Positions 35,967-45,715 are shown, counted from the first letter of the stretch. The stretch is 54,266 bases of DNA from Silicimonas sp. (GCA_022824525.1 JAJDZT010000135.1:1-54266); one strand, 5' to 3'. Made by a program: numbers and translations. Notes: generated by a model from the letters alone, not told the origin.

Positions 35967-37925
35967 ATGGCACGTTTTCTGGTTCTGTTGTGGATGGTGC
36001 TCAGCCTGCCGGCTTCCGCTGTCGCTCAAGACGCAAACGCTCCCATCCAGAAGCTGTTGCAGGAACATGGCGAGATCATTGCCAAGTCTTCCCGCAAGAC
36101 CATCGGACCCGCCATCGATGCCCTTGGCGACAGTTCTTTGCCAAAAGCGCCTGAGGTGCTTCAGAAGTGGCAGGACAAGGAGCTCTGGTTCATCAAGGAG
36201 AGCGGTCTTTTCGTCTACACCGAGAAAGTCGACGGCAAGACCGAACGCATGATCGACATCGCAACAGGCGAGCCGATCGGCGAGATTGCCAAGCGCGATC
36301 TGAAACAACTCAAACCGAATAGCGGTATTCGCGGCATGATCGGGGCGGCGCTCGTCAAGTTCCAGTTGCGCGATCCGTCTCGCACAACGCGGCTGCGGGC
36401 CCTCAACGCGATCTCGCGCGATGCCGAGGAAACGCATCTGAGCGCGCTGCGCGATGTGATGGGCGATGAAAGCGACCCCGAGATTTCGGCACAGATGGCG
36501 CGCCTCGAGCGGCTTTTGACCATCGAGTTCGGCGAGACCGAGGACGAGCGCATTGCAGCCATTCAGCACTTCGAAGGTGATCTTGGTGTGGATGTGCGCG
36601 CCGCGCTGAACCCGCTCGTTTCCGTGCGCGTGGAAGCCGCGGAAGCCGCACCTGAGGGTGAGGATGTTGTCCGGGTGCTTTCGCCCGGCTCCGAAGACCT
36701 CAGCCGTGAGGACGCCTACGACATCCTCGTGCGTGCGGAGCTGGCCAAGCCACGCATCAGCCGCGATGACAAGCGCGCCGCCCTCATTGCGAATATCAGC
36801 GACGGAGAAGTCGCGGGCATCCAGGTCGCAAGCCTGAACAGCGAAGACGCGCGCGATCTGGCTTACGCGGCCCTTGCCGAGCAGGGAACGGTCGATCCCG
36901 TGGCCACGGAAGCGGAGGTGGACGAGACACTGGGTGGGTTCGTTTTCTTCGAACGCTACACCGGTGCGCCGCCCGCCGTGGCCCTGGCCGCGGCGTCCGT
37001 ATTGAACGGGATCGAGACCAAGGTTGCCCTGAACCAGACGGCTGACCTTGCCTTGGATGCGGTGTCACTCGCGTCCATCTATTTCCTCGCCGCCATCGGG
37101 CTTGCCATCACCTTCGGCGTGATGGGCGTCATCAACATGGCCCATGGCGAGTTCATCATGATGGGGGCCTATACCGGCTTCGTGGTGCAGCAATTCGTAC
37201 CCGATCACACGCTGTCGATAATCATCGCCATCCCGCTGGCCTTCGCCGTGACCTTCGGGGCCGGTGTGACGATGGAGCGGCTGGTGATCCGGCATCTCTA
37301 TCATCGTCCGCTCGAGACACTTCTTGCGACTTTCGGGATTTCGATTGCGCTGCAACAGATCGCGAAGAACATCTTCGGCACGCAGGCCCGGCCCCTGACG
37401 GCGCCCGGTTGGCTTGACGGGTCGCTGGTCTTCAACGACATCGTGTCGATCAGCTATATCCGGATCGCGATTTTCGTGCTGGCGCTGTTGTTCCTGGCGC
37501 TCTTCCTCTTCGTGATGAACCGGACCCGGCTGGGGCTGGAGGTGCGGGCCGTCACCCAGAACCCGCGCATGGCAGCGTCCATGGGGATCAACCCGGACAA
37601 GATCAACATGCTGACCTTCGGCTTCGGATCCGGGATTGCCGGGATCGCGGGTGTGGCGATCGGGCTGTACGCCAAGGTGACGAGTGAAATGGGCGCAGAT
37701 TACATCGTGCAGGCCTTCATGACGGTGGTCGTGGGCGGTGTCGGGAATATTTGGGGCACACTGCTGGGCGCGTCACTGGTGGGCACGCTGCAGAAGTACA
37801 TCGAGTTCCTGAACCCGTCGAACACGTTGGCGGCTCAGACTTACATGATCCTCTTCATCATTCTTTTCATTCAATTCCGGCCAAGGGGCATCATCGCCCT
37901 CAAGGGCCGTGCGGCGGAGGCGTGA
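35967..37925 (+). CDS. urtB: Urea ABC permease with long N-terminal periplasmic region
   Basis: The LivH-type permease of the urea importer, 652 residues. A signal-like start (FLVLLWMVLSLPASAVAQ) leads into about 325 soluble residues, probably helical (HEAT-like DPEISAQMARLERLL and repeated short helices), then the membrane domain from about residue 350 (LASIYFLAAIGLAITFGVMGVINMAHGEF). UrtB proteins of proteobacteria often carry such a leading domain; this one is at the long end. ATG 35967 follows GGAGGGGG. First membrane component of urtBCDE. Confidence 0.93.
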   Translation: MARFLVLLWMVLSLPASAVAQDANAPIQKLLQEHGEIIAKSSRKTIGPAIDALGDSSLPKAPEVLQKWQDKELWFIKESGLFVYTEKVDGKTERMIDIATGEPIGEIAKRDLKQLKPNSGIRGMIGAALVKFQLRDPSRTTRLRALNAISRDAEETHLSALRDVMGDESDPEISAQMARLERLLTIEFGETEDERIAAIQHFEGDLGVDVRAALNPLVSVRVEAAEAAPEGEDVVRVLSPGSEDLSREDAYDILVRAELAKPRISRDDKRAALIANISDGEVAGIQVASLNSEDARDLAYAALAEQGTVDPVATEAEVDETLGGFVFFERYTGAPPAVALAAASVLNGIETKVALNQTADLALDAVSLASIYFLAAIGLAITFGVMGVINMAHGEFIMMGAYTGFVVQQFVPDHTLSIIIAIPLAFAVTFGAGVTMERLVIRHLYHRPLETLLATFGISIALQQIAKNIFGTQARPLTAPGWLDGSLVFNDIVSISYIRIAIFVLALLFLALFLFVMNRTRLGLEVRAVTQNPRMAASMGINPDKINMLTFGFGSGIAGIAGVAIGLYAKVTSEMGADYIVQAFMTVVVGGVGNIWGTLLGASLVGTLQKYIEFLNPSNTLAAQTYMILFIILFIQFRPRGIIALKGRAAEA

Positions 37926-37961
37926 ACATGCAGGTTTTGCGCCACCTTCGGTGTCGCCCCG

Positions 37962-37980
37962 CTGGGGGCTCTGCCCCCAG
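37962..37980. repeat. REP-like palindrome between urtB and urtC
   Basis: An 8-bp perfect stem CTGGGGGC / GCCCCCAG with loop TCT, followed by ACCCCCGGGATATTT. This combination is a frequent intergenic repeat type in Rhodobacteraceae. It occupies much of the 94-base gap between two co-transcribed genes and may stabilise the upstream message. Confidence 0.65.
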
Positions 37981-38019
37981 ACCCCCGGGATATTTCAGGA
38001 CCGGTAATGGGGGGCAGGC

Positions 38020-39279
38020 ATGAGCGAACTGTCTGCAGGCGCGATCCGGCGGAAGCCGCTGGTGGTCCAGTATCCCTCGCTGCTGATCTTTCTGGGCTGT
38101 CTGGCGCTGTTTACCGTCGCCGTGACGGTGTTGTCGGAAGGGTTCGGGATCGGGGTCATCTCGACCTCCTTCGTGAAGACATTGGGCAAGACGCTCTGCC
38201 TGTGTCTGGTGGCGCTCGCGATGGACCTTGTCTGGGGCTATTGCGGGATCCTGTCGCTGGGACACATGGCGTTTTTCGGGATCGGCGGTTACGCCATCGG
38301 CATGTGGCTCATGTATGCGCGGACCGAGCTGATCGTGATCGAGAGCCTCGCCAACCAGGCCTTGCCACCCACCGCGCAGGAGATCTCGGACGGGATCGCG
38401 ACGCAGATTTTCGGTGTGGTGGGCGCGTCGGAATTTCCGCCGATCTGGGCGTTTTCGCATTCGCTGACGCTGCAACTTCTGGCCGTGATCCTTGTGCCGG
38501 GACTTCTGGCACTTGTCTTTGGCTGGCTTGCTTTCCGGAGCCGGGTCACGGGCGTCTATCTTTCGATCCTGACCCAGGCGATGACGCTGGCGCTGTCCTT
38601 GTATCTGTTCCAGAACGACAGCGGGTTGCGCGGCAATAACGGCTTGTCGGGATTGCAGAACCTGCCGGGTCTTGGAGATGTGCCGCAATCGGTGGTGTCG
38701 GTCTGGTTCCTCTGGGCCTCGGCGCTGGCTTTGGGGCTGGGATATCTTGCCTGTGTGGCGATCGTCTCAGGCAAGTTCGGATCGGTCATTCGCGCGATCC
38801 GGGATGACGAGGCACGGGTGCGCTTCCTTGGATACCCGGTCGAGGCGTACAAGCTTTTCATCTTCACGTTCACGGCCATCCTCGCGGGCATCGCGGGCGC
38901 GCTTTATTATCCGCAGGCGGGCATCATCAACCCGGCGGAGATTGCGCCGATTGCCTCGATCTACCTCGCGGTCTGGGTCGCGATTGGCGGGCGCGGGCGT
39001 TTGTACGGTGCCGTGATCGGGGCGGCCTTCGTCTCGCTTCTTTCGACATGGTTCACGGGCGGGCAGGCGCCGGATGTGAACCTTGGCTTCTACACCATTG
39101 AGTGGGTGAACTGGTGGACGGTTCTGCTGGGGCTCTCCTTCGTGGCCGTGACTCTCTTTGCGCCGAAGGGGATTGGCGGGCTCTTTGATCTGATTACGGC
39201 GAAGCGCAGCCCTGACCGGCATGGCGCGGATCTGGGCCCCGATGCGGGCGCGTTGCGGGAGAAGGAGGCGGAGACATGA
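38020..39279 (+). CDS. urtC: Urea ABC permease, LivM type
   Basis: Second membrane subunit, 419 residues. Typical stretches: MDLVWGYCGILSLGHMAFFGIGGYAIGMW, QNDSGLRGNNGLSG, the coupling loop AIRDDEARVRFLGYPVEAYKLF and C-terminal LFAPKGIGGLFD. The gene begins at ATG 38020 with GGGGGG eight bases ahead, after a 94-base gap with a REP-like palindrome, and overlaps urtD (ATGA). A charged tail follows the last helix (SPDRHGADLGPDAGALREKEAET). Confidence 0.93.
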   Translation: MSELSAGAIRRKPLVVQYPSLLIFLGCLALFTVAVTVLSEGFGIGVISTSFVKTLGKTLCLCLVALAMDLVWGYCGILSLGHMAFFGIGGYAIGMWLMYARTELIVIESLANQALPPTAQEISDGIATQIFGVVGASEFPPIWAFSHSLTLQLLAVILVPGLLALVFGWLAFRSRVTGVYLSILTQAMTLALSLYLFQNDSGLRGNNGLSGLQNLPGLGDVPQSVVSVWFLWASALALGLGYLACVAIVSGKFGSVIRAIRDDEARVRFLGYPVEAYKLFIFTFTAILAGIAGALYYPQAGIINPAEIAPIASIYLAVWVAIGGRGRLYGAVIGAAFVSLLSTWFTGGQAPDVNLGFYTIEWVNWWTVLLGLSFVAVTLFAPKGIGGLFDLITAKRSPDRHGADLGPDAGALREKEAET

Positions 39280-40016
39280 GCGCACTTCTCGAAGTCTCGG
39301 GCGTATCGGTCAGCTTTGACGGGTTCAAGGCGATCAACAACCTGTCCTTCCAGATCGGGAACCAGGAATTGCGCGCGGTGATCGGGCCGAATGGCGCAGG
39401 CAAGACGACCTTCATGGACATCATCACCGGCAAAACCAAACCCGATGAGGGGCGCGTCGTTTGGGGTGACAAGTCGCAGTCGCTGCTGGCGATGTCGGAA
39501 AGCAAGATCGCGCAGGCGGGCGTGGGCCGGAAGTTCCAGCGGCCTACGGTCTTCGAGGACCAATCGGTGTCGGAGAACCTGATGCTGGCTTTGAAGAAAA
39601 GCCGGAATCCGTTCAGTGTCCTGCGGTTCAAGGCAAGCGCGGAGGATGCCGTGCGGGTCGAGGAATTGGCGAGCGAGATCGGGCTGTCCGGTGCTCTAAC
39701 GCGGAAAGCGGGCGAGTTGTCCCATGGTCAGAAACAGTGGCTGGAGATTGGGATGCTTCTGGCGCAGGACCCGAAGCTTCTTCTTGTCGATGAACCCGCC
39801 GCGGGCATGACGCCATCCGAGCGGGAACATACGACGGACCTTCTGGTGGAGGCGGCCAAGACGCGGGCCGTGGTTGTCGTGGAACATGACATGGAATTCG
39901 TGCGGCGGCTCGATTGCAAGGTGACAGTGCTGCATGAAGGGTCGGTGTTGGCGGAAGGGTCGATCGACCACGTCACGTCGGACGACAAGGTGATCGAGGT
40001 GTATCTTGGGCGATAG
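39276..40016 (+). CDS. urtD: Urea ABC transporter ATPase UrtD
   Basis: LivG-type ATPase of 246 residues. Walker A GPNGAGKTT is at 37-45, GRKFQRPTVFEDQSVSENL follows, signature LSHGQKQWLEIGMLL (the normal UrtD form), Walker B LLLVDEPAAGMTPSE, H-loop VEHDMEF. Overlaps urtC by four bases and urtE by eleven. In contrast to the LivG at 23.3 kb, the signature glycine is intact. Confidence 0.95.
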   Translation: MSALLEVSGVSVSFDGFKAINNLSFQIGNQELRAVIGPNGAGKTTFMDIITGKTKPDEGRVVWGDKSQSLLAMSESKIAQAGVGRKFQRPTVFEDQSVSENLMLALKKSRNPFSVLRFKASAEDAVRVEELASEIGLSGALTRKAGELSHGQKQWLEIGMLLAQDPKLLLVDEPAAGMTPSEREHTTDLLVEAAKTRAVVVVEHDMEFVRRLDCKVTVLHEGSVLAEGSIDHVTSDDKVIEVYLGR

Positions 40017-40713
40017 TCTTCTGGCACTCGACGATCTGACGCTGCATTACGGCGGATCGCAAATTCTCTACGGCGTCGGTCTGGAAGCGGCGGCGGGCGA
40101 GGTGACCTGCGTGATGGGGACGAACGGGGTCGGGAAGACGAGCCTGTTGAAGGCCATTTCGGGGGCGCATCCCCGTTCCGGCGGAACCTACCGTTTGGGT
40201 GGGGAGGAAATCGGCCGCGTTTCATCCCATGCGCTGGCGCAAAAAGGGGTCGCTTACGTGCCGCAAGGGCGGGAGATATTCCCGTTCCTCACAGTGCAGG
40301 AAAACCTCGAAACCGGCTTTGCCTGCCTTCCAAAATCCGAGCGGCGCATTCCGGATGAGATTTTCGAGCTGTTCCCGATCCTCAAGGATTTCCTTGGTCG
40401 CCGGGGTGGCGACCTCTCGGGTGGGCAACAGCAGCAATTGGCCATCGCGCGGGCGTTGGTGACGAAGCCAAGGCTTTTGTTGCTGGATGAACCGACCGAA
40501 GGCATTCAGCCGAACATCATTCAGCAAATCGGTGAGGTGATCGGCGTGCTTCGGGACCGCGGCGATATGGCAATCGTGCTGGTCGAGCAGTTCTTTGACT
40601 TCGCCCATCGCCTTGGTGACCGGTTTCTGGTGCTGGAGCGCGGTGCGGTCAAAATGAGCGGGCGGGCGGACGAGATCGCAAGGGACGATCTTCTGGCGGC
40701 CGTCAGCGTCTGA
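40006..40713 (+). CDS. urtE: Urea ABC transporter ATPase UrtE
   Basis: LivF-type ATPase of 235 residues with Walker A GTNGVGKTS (38-46), GVAYVPQGREIFPFLTVQENL, signature LSGGQQQQLAIARAL, Walker B LLLDEPTEGIQP, H-loop VEQFFDF. The start is a TTG at 40006 with GAGGTG about ten bases upstream, overlapping urtD by eleven bases; no ATG lies near. No C-terminal extension, unlike the LivF at 24.0 kb. Last gene of the operon; it ends two bases from the convergent proW. Confidence 0.93.
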   Translation: MGDSLLALDDLTLHYGGSQILYGVGLEAAAGEVTCVMGTNGVGKTSLLKAISGAHPRSGGTYRLGGEEIGRVSSHALAQKGVAYVPQGREIFPFLTVQENLETGFACLPKSERRIPDEIFELFPILKDFLGRRGGDLSGGQQQQLAIARALVTKPRLLLLDEPTEGIQPNIIQQIGEVIGVLRDRGDMAIVLVEQFFDFAHRLGDRFLVLERGAVKMSGRADEIARDDLLAAVSV

Positions 40714-40715
40714 GG

Positions 40716-42782
40716 CTAGGCCAGACCCAAGGCTTTCCGCCGCTCCTCGGCAAAGCCCTGCACCAGCCGGTCAGCGATGAAGGCGAGGATCGCCATCGCG
40801 GCCCCGGCGCTGACCCCAAGACCCACATCCGCTTGCCCGAGGGCAAGGTAGATCGATTGGCCCAGACCTGTCGTGCCGATGAGGGCGGCAATCACCAGCA
40901 TGGCAAACGCGTAGAGGATGGTCTGGTTGAGCCCGAGCAGGATCACCGGAGTGGCATAGGGGAGCCGCACATCCAGCAGGGTTTGCGTTTGCGAGGCTCC
41001 GCTTGCAGTGGCGGCCTCCAGCAGTTCCGGCGGTGTCGAGACGATGCCCGCCTGCGTGTAGCGGATCATCGGCACGATGGCGTAGGCGCAGATGGCAAGG
41101 AATGCGCTGAACTCCCCGATCTGGAAAAACATCAAGACGGGGATGAGGAAGACGAAAAGCGGGATCGTCTGGAGCATGTCGCAGATGGGTCTGAGGACCC
41201 GCCACGCCATGGGAGAAATCGCGGCGAGGAGGCCAAGCGCCCCCCCAACCACGGCGCAAGCGGCGACGGCAGCCCCGGAGAGGTAGAGCGAGAGGAGCGC
41301 CCGCTCCCATAGGCCGGAGATCAGGATGGTGGCGAGGAGTGCGGTGACGACAAGCGCAAAGCGTGGGCCCTGGGCCAGCCAGGCAAGGGCCGCAGCGCCG
41401 ACAAGAACGAAAGGCCAGGGCAGGTTGGCGATGCCGGTTTCCAGAATGCCCACGGCGATGAGAAGAAGCGCGCCTGCGACCGGGCGACCTGTGAGAGCCA
41501 GCAGGGCGCCCCCCAATCCGGCAGCAACGAAGAGCCAGAGGCTCATCGAGCTTGTCCACTGAAACCCCCAGGTGAAGGGCAGAACGGCCTCGTCCAGCCC
41601 GATCCTGAGCGGCAGAAGGCCATAGAACATCGCGTTGTTCTTCACGCTGTCCAGTGACGCGCCATTGGCGGCGGTGAAGTCTCCAAGGGCGGTATCGACA
41701 CTGTCAGCCACGCCGCCGAAGATGCCTTCGGGCGGGGCGCTGACACCTGTCAGCCACAACAGAATGGCACCCGCGACACCCGCCGCGAACAGTCCCCAAC
41801 TGATCCGGGCATCGAACCGTTTTCGTTCAAGTGCAAGGCGCGCGGACATGCGATCGATCACGATGGCAAAGGTGACGATCACCAGCCCCGCCAGAAAGGC
41901 TTGCCCGAACTGTGCCTTGCGCATGGTCAGAAGCACTTCCCAGCCGATGTCGTCGAAGCCTCCGATCACGGCGGCGATGATCACCATGGAAAGCGCCGCC
42001 ATCAGGCATTGGTTGACCCCCACCATGATCTGGCGGGATGCGGCTGGGATTTCGACCAGGAAGAGCTGCTGAAAACGCGTGGCCCCCGACATCACACCGG
42101 CCTCTTTTACTTCCGGCTCCACGCGCTCGAGCCCGAGGATCACGTTTCGCGCCATCGGAGGAGCGGCGTAAATGGCGGAGGCGACAAGGCCGACCACGGG
42201 GCCGAACCCGAAGAGCAGCAGGAGGGGCGTCAGATAGGCGAAGGTCGGGATTGTTTGCATCGCGTCAAGCGCCACGAGCAGGGCGGCGCGCAGGCGCGGG
42301 ATTTCATTGGCGAGAAGTCCGATCAATCCACCGAGGATCATCGCCAGCGGAACGGAGACGACGACGAGGGAAAGCGTGTTCATGCTCTCCTCCCAGTATC
42401 CGGAGAGCAAGACGAAGAGGAAGCCGACAAACCCCAGAAGCCCCATGCGCCAGCCGCCGAGATGCCAGCCAATGGCGGTGACTGTCCCGATGACAACCGG
42501 CCAGGGCGTGCCCGCAAGCGCGATATTGGCCCATTCCATCGGATAGGCGATGGCGGCCGAGAAGAGCCGCATCGTTGGCTTGATCGCGTTGAGCACCACC
42601 TCCAGCGTGGTCCCGACCCATTCGGTCGCGGGGACCGTCCAGCCCGCGGGAAACGCGAAAAGCCACGGGGCGTAAGGTTGCAAGAGCAGGCAGATCGCAC
42701 CCGTCAGAAGAGCGACAACGGCGGCCAGAAGCTTGGGGCTCAACCCCCAGGGCGTGCTGTCCACCGCATCAAGCGTCGTCAT
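40716..42782 (-). CDS. proW: Glycine betaine/proline ABC permease, tandem fused
   Basis: One 688-residue protein containing two ProW/OpuAB permease units. The first coupling motif, MSGATRFQQLFLVEIPAASRQI near the middle of the N-half, has a counterpart TASGASQTQTLLDVRLPYATPVI near the C-terminus, and each unit has about six membrane helices. A single gene thus supplies both halves of the channel, a known arrangement in Rhodobacterales. It overlaps proV by four bases (ATGA) and ends right next to urtE. Confidence 0.9.
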   Translation of the reverse strand: MTTLDAVDSTPWGLSPKLLAAVVALLTGAICLLLQPYAPWLFAFPAGWTVPATEWVGTTLEVVLNAIKPTMRLFSAAIAYPMEWANIALAGTPWPVVIGTVTAIGWHLGGWRMGLLGFVGFLFVLLSGYWEESMNTLSLVVVSVPLAMILGGLIGLLANEIPRLRAALLVALDAMQTIPTFAYLTPLLLLFGFGPVVGLVASAIYAAPPMARNVILGLERVEPEVKEAGVMSGATRFQQLFLVEIPAASRQIMVGVNQCLMAALSMVIIAAVIGGFDDIGWEVLLTMRKAQFGQAFLAGLVIVTFAIVIDRMSARLALERKRFDARISWGLFAAGVAGAILLWLTGVSAPPEGIFGGVADSVDTALGDFTAANGASLDSVKNNAMFYGLLPLRIGLDEAVLPFTWGFQWTSSMSLWLFVAAGLGGALLALTGRPVAGALLLIAVGILETGIANLPWPFVLVGAAALAWLAQGPRFALVVTALLATILISGLWERALLSLYLSGAAVAACAVVGGALGLLAAISPMAWRVLRPICDMLQTIPLFVFLIPVLMFFQIGEFSAFLAICAYAIVPMIRYTQAGIVSTPPELLEAATASGASQTQTLLDVRLPYATPVILLGLNQTILYAFAMLVIAALIGTTGLGQSIYLALGQADVGLGVSAGAAMAILAFIADRLVQGFAEERRKALGLA

Positions 42783-43816
42783 CCTTGTTCCACCTGCAGT
42801 GCCTTGGCGAGGTCCTTCGGATGTACCGCGCCGAGGAGGGTGCCGGACGCATCGCGTACTGGCACCGGCTCATACAGTTTCATGCACGAGGCGAGCGCGT
42901 CTTCCAGCGTCATGTCCGGGCTCAGGCCCGGATCGTCCGGTCCGATCCCCTCCGTGCCGCCTTGCATGATCGATCCGACCTTGGCGTGGCGGCCGCGCGC
43001 GACGTCGCGGGCAAACTCGCGCACGTAATCGTCGACCGGGTTCAGCACGATTTCGGTTGGCGTGCCGATCTGGACGACTTGGCCATCGCGCATGATCGCG
43101 ATGCGGTCGGCAAGCTTCAGCGCCTCGGCGATGTCATGGGTGATGAAGACGATGGTGGTGTTGAGGCGCTTGCGGATTTCAAGAAACTCGTCCTGCAACT
43201 GTCGCCGGATCAGCGGATCGAGGGCCGAGAAGGGCTCATCAAGAAACCAGACGGAGCAATCCCCGGCAAGCGAACGCGCGATGCCAACGCGTTGTTTCTG
43301 ACCACCCGAAAGTTCGCGTGGGTATGCATCTTCCCGCCCTGCGAGGCCGACCGTTTCGATGATCGGGCGCACCTTGTCATGCCGCTCTTTCCGGGACATG
43401 CGGCCAACCTTCAAAGGGAAAGCCACGTTGTCGATCACGGACATATGCGGGAAGAGGCCGAAATGCTGGAAGACCATGCCGATCTTCGAGCGCCGGAGCT
43501 CGATCATGCGCTTGGGCGTGGCGGCAAGCACATCTTCGCCCTCGATCTCCACGCGTCCGGCAGTTGGCTCGACGAGACGGGAGATACCGCGGATCAACGT
43601 CGATTTGCCCGAACCGGAGAGTCCCATGACCACGAAAAGCTCGCCCGGCGCCACGTCGAACGTAACGCCGCGCACGGCAGGGATCAGCCCTTGCGCTTTC
43701 AGCTTGGCCGCGATCTCCTCCGGCGGGCCGCCGGAGGCCTCATCATAGGCGGAAGCAGCGTTCGCGCCGAAGACCTGCCAGAGGTTCTCGACCGAAATGG
43801 CAGGTCTGTCGGTCAT
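42779..43816 (-). CDS. proV: Glycine betaine/proline ABC ATPase
   Basis: ATPase of the osmoprotectant importer, 345 residues. It starts with the ProV-type leader (ISVENLWQVFGANA), has Walker A GLSGSGKST (65-73), signature ELSGGQKQRVGIARSLAG, Walker B VWFLDEPFSALDP, and a short C-terminal CBS-like region (SCMKLYEPVPVRDASGTLLGAV) that in relatives senses ionic strength. ATG 43816 is chosen; the longer upstream frame is the reverse of proX. Five bases after proX, overlapping proW. Confidence 0.94.
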   Translation of the reverse strand: MTDRPAISVENLWQVFGANAASAYDEASGGPPEEIAAKLKAQGLIPAVRGVTFDVAPGELFVVMGLSGSGKSTLIRGISRLVEPTAGRVEIEGEDVLAATPKRMIELRRSKIGMVFQHFGLFPHMSVIDNVAFPLKVGRMSRKERHDKVRPIIETVGLAGREDAYPRELSGGQKQRVGIARSLAGDCSVWFLDEPFSALDPLIRRQLQDEFLEIRKRLNTTIVFITHDIAEALKLADRIAIMRDGQVVQIGTPTEIVLNPVDDYVREFARDVARGRHAKVGSIMQGGTEGIGPDDPGLSPDMTLEDALASCMKLYEPVPVRDASGTLLGAVHPKDLAKALQVEQG

Positions 43817-43820
43817 CGGC

Positions 43821-44771
43821 TTACTTCGTGGCGGCGTCGACGACCGGCTTCCACTTGGCCTCATTCGCCGCCATCCACTCGGCGACGACCTCTTCGACCG
43901 CGCCGCCGTCCACATCGATTGCACCCATCATGGGCTGCGCGTCCTCGACGGCGAGTTGGTAGTTCGAGAGGATTTCGTAAGCAGCCGGCCATTTTTCTTC
44001 AGTGCCCGACCACGCGGCCTTGAAGATGCGTGTGGGCGAGAAGCCGCAATCCATCGTGGCATCCGGGTTTGGTCCCCAGCTTGCATCGTTGAAGCACTCG
44101 TCGGTCCCGACCGGCACGTCGACGAATTGGACGTCATAGGCCGACATCGCCCAATGCGGTTGCCAGAACACTATGAAAAGCGGGGACTTTTTCTCGGTTG
44201 CGGCACGCAACTCGGTGATCAAGGCGCCTTCCGATCCGGCAGGCACCGCCTTGAACGGCAGTCCGAACCCGGCCATGCGTTCCGCACCCGGTGTGCCCCA
44301 ATCAGCGGGGTAGTCGACGAGGCGACCCATCGGCAGGGTTTCCGCAGTGGCGAAGACGCCTGCACAATCCTTCAGCGCTTCCCATGCGGGCAGGCCGGGG
44401 CACAGCTCGGCGACATGCGCGGGATAGGCGAGGCCCTCTTTCGCGTCGAGGCCAAGATCACCGATTTCGACAATGGTGCCTTCCTCGACCTTCTTTGCGT
44501 AGTCGTCAGAGACGTTGGACGACCAGATTTCCAGCGTTGCGGTGATGTCGCCATCGGCAATCGCCTGGAACTGGTTCAACATGCCGGCAGTGACATATTC
44601 CACCTCGTAACCGGCGGCTTTCAACATTTCGCCCGCGACATGAGTCGTCACGTGCTGTCCGGTCCATTCGTTGATGGCAAGTTTGATTGGCTCGCTCGTG
44701 TCGCCCAAATCCGCGGCGTAGGCGGTTCCGGCGATCAAAAGGGCGGCTGTAGTGGAAAGAAGTGTTTTCAT
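43821..44771 (-). CDS. proX: Glycine betaine/proline ABC substrate-binding protein
   Basis: Periplasmic OpuAC-type binding protein of 316 residues, with signal peptide (MKTLLSTTAALLIAGTAYA). INEWTGQHVTTHVAGEMLKAAGYEVEYV is typical, as are the Trp-containing sites WSSNVSD and FWQPHWAM that form the aromatic cage for a quaternary ammonium. First gene of proXVW on the minus strand; its promoter lies in 44772-44902, shared with the divergent gene at 44903. Confidence 0.93.
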   Translation of the reverse strand: MKTLLSTTAALLIAGTAYAADLGDTSEPIKLAINEWTGQHVTTHVAGEMLKAAGYEVEYVTAGMLNQFQAIADGDITATLEIWSSNVSDDYAKKVEEGTIVEIGDLGLDAKEGLAYPAHVAELCPGLPAWEALKDCAGVFATAETLPMGRLVDYPADWGTPGAERMAGFGLPFKAVPAGSEGALITELRAATEKKSPLFIVFWQPHWAMSAYDVQFVDVPVGTDECFNDASWGPNPDATMDCGFSPTRIFKAAWSGTEEKWPAAYEILSNYQLAVEDAQPMMGAIDVDGGAVEEVVAEWMAANEAKWKPVVDAATK

Positions 44772-44902
44772 GGCATTATGCTCCCCGTTATCATTTCCCA
44801 GCCCGACACAGAGTTGCGCAACGCCAGGTCCTTTGATGTGAATTCTTCAGCTTATGACGATAAGGGCAAGCGAATTCTTGGCCGACCGCTTGGAGAACCC
44901 GG

Positions 44903-45433
44903 ATGAGCGAATTCGAAACCATGCTGAGCGGAGGGCACCCCAACTCGCTTGGTCGTACGGAAGACGTTGTCGAGCTGGTTCTGTCCGACGAAAGCAGGAT
45001 GTCCGAGCTTTACGATTGCTACAGCAGCTCAGACGAGGTCGTTCGGCTTCGCACGTCCAGTGCCATGAAGCGCGTACAGGCCGCCCGACGAGAACTGCTC
45101 GTCCCGTATTTCGAAAGGTTGATCGATGAGATCGGAGCGCTCGATCAGGCGTCCGCCCAGTGGACGCTTGCCATTTTGTTCGATGTCGGGCGGCAGGATA
45201 TGACGCCTGCGCAATTCGAGCGGGCCAAGGCACTGATCAAACGGAACCTCGCCGAGCATCACGATTGGATCGTGCTTAACACATCCATTGATGTGCTTGT
45301 GCGCTGGGCTAAGCAGGATGGCGACCTCCGCCAGTGGCTGCTGCCGCATCTGGAGCGTCTTTCCAAAGACCCGCGCAAGTCGGTGTCCGGGCGAGCGACG
45401 AAAGCGAAGACCGCTCTCGCCAAGATCGGGTGA
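44903..45433 (+). CDS. HEAT-repeat-like protein of unknown function
   Basis: A 176-residue, all-helical soluble protein. Helix pairs of about 35 residues (SDEVVRLRTSSAMKRV; ASAQWTLAILFDVG; NTSIDVLVRWAKQDGDLRQWLLPHLERL) look like a small HEAT/ARM array. No catalytic motif, signal or membrane segment. ATG 44903 gives MSEFETMLSGGHPNSLGR. Divergent from proX, so expression might be linked to osmotic conditions, which is speculation. Not recognised as a named family. Confidence 0.6.
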   Translation: MSEFETMLSGGHPNSLGRTEDVVELVLSDESRMSELYDCYSSSDEVVRLRTSSAMKRVQAARRELLVPYFERLIDEIGALDQASAQWTLAILFDVGRQDMTPAQFERAKALIKRNLAEHHDWIVLNTSIDVLVRWAKQDGDLRQWLLPHLERLSKDPRKSVSGRATKAKTALAKIG

Positions 45434-45516
45434 TCCGGCTTTGCGTTGTGACTTTGCTTTGAACGTCCGCGCTGAGCCCGATGGTGCCGATTGGTCGGAG
45501 CGCAGGAGTTTGCCAA

Positions 45517-45696
45517 TCAAAAACCCGCCCGGGTTGTCAGAGCAACAAAACCGATGCCAGCCAACATAATCAGAACCACCACCCAGGCGACAACCGACAG
45601 AGCGCGATCTTCGCTGCCAATCTTGTTCCATCGGAAGATATCGCGCAAACGACCGGCGCCGTTTAGCAATGAGACAACGAAGTTCCAAATATCCAT
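45517..45696 (-). CDS. 59-residue membrane protein
   Basis: A short open frame of 59 codons starting MDIWNFVVSLLNGAGRLRDI, with one strong membrane segment (VVAWVVVLIMLAGIGFVAL) and a TRAGF end. The ATG is preceded by GAGGA at four to five bases, an excellent ribosome site. It lies in a region that otherwise has no gene and is transcribed towards the convergent gene at 44903. Below usual gene-caller cut-offs. Unknown function; the combination of signal strength and hydrophobic profile makes it probable. Confidence 0.6.
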   Translation of the reverse strand: MDIWNFVVSLLNGAGRLRDIFRWNKIGSEDRALSVVAWVVVLIMLAGIGFVALTTRAGF

Positions 45697-45715
45697 CTAT
45701 TCCTCAAAATATTTG

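Noticed and set aside
34617..36569. A 650-codon open frame on the minus strand across urtA and urtB
   Set aside because: It mirrors the codon structure of the two plus-strand genes, has no known domain and no ribosome site; the sense genes are certain.
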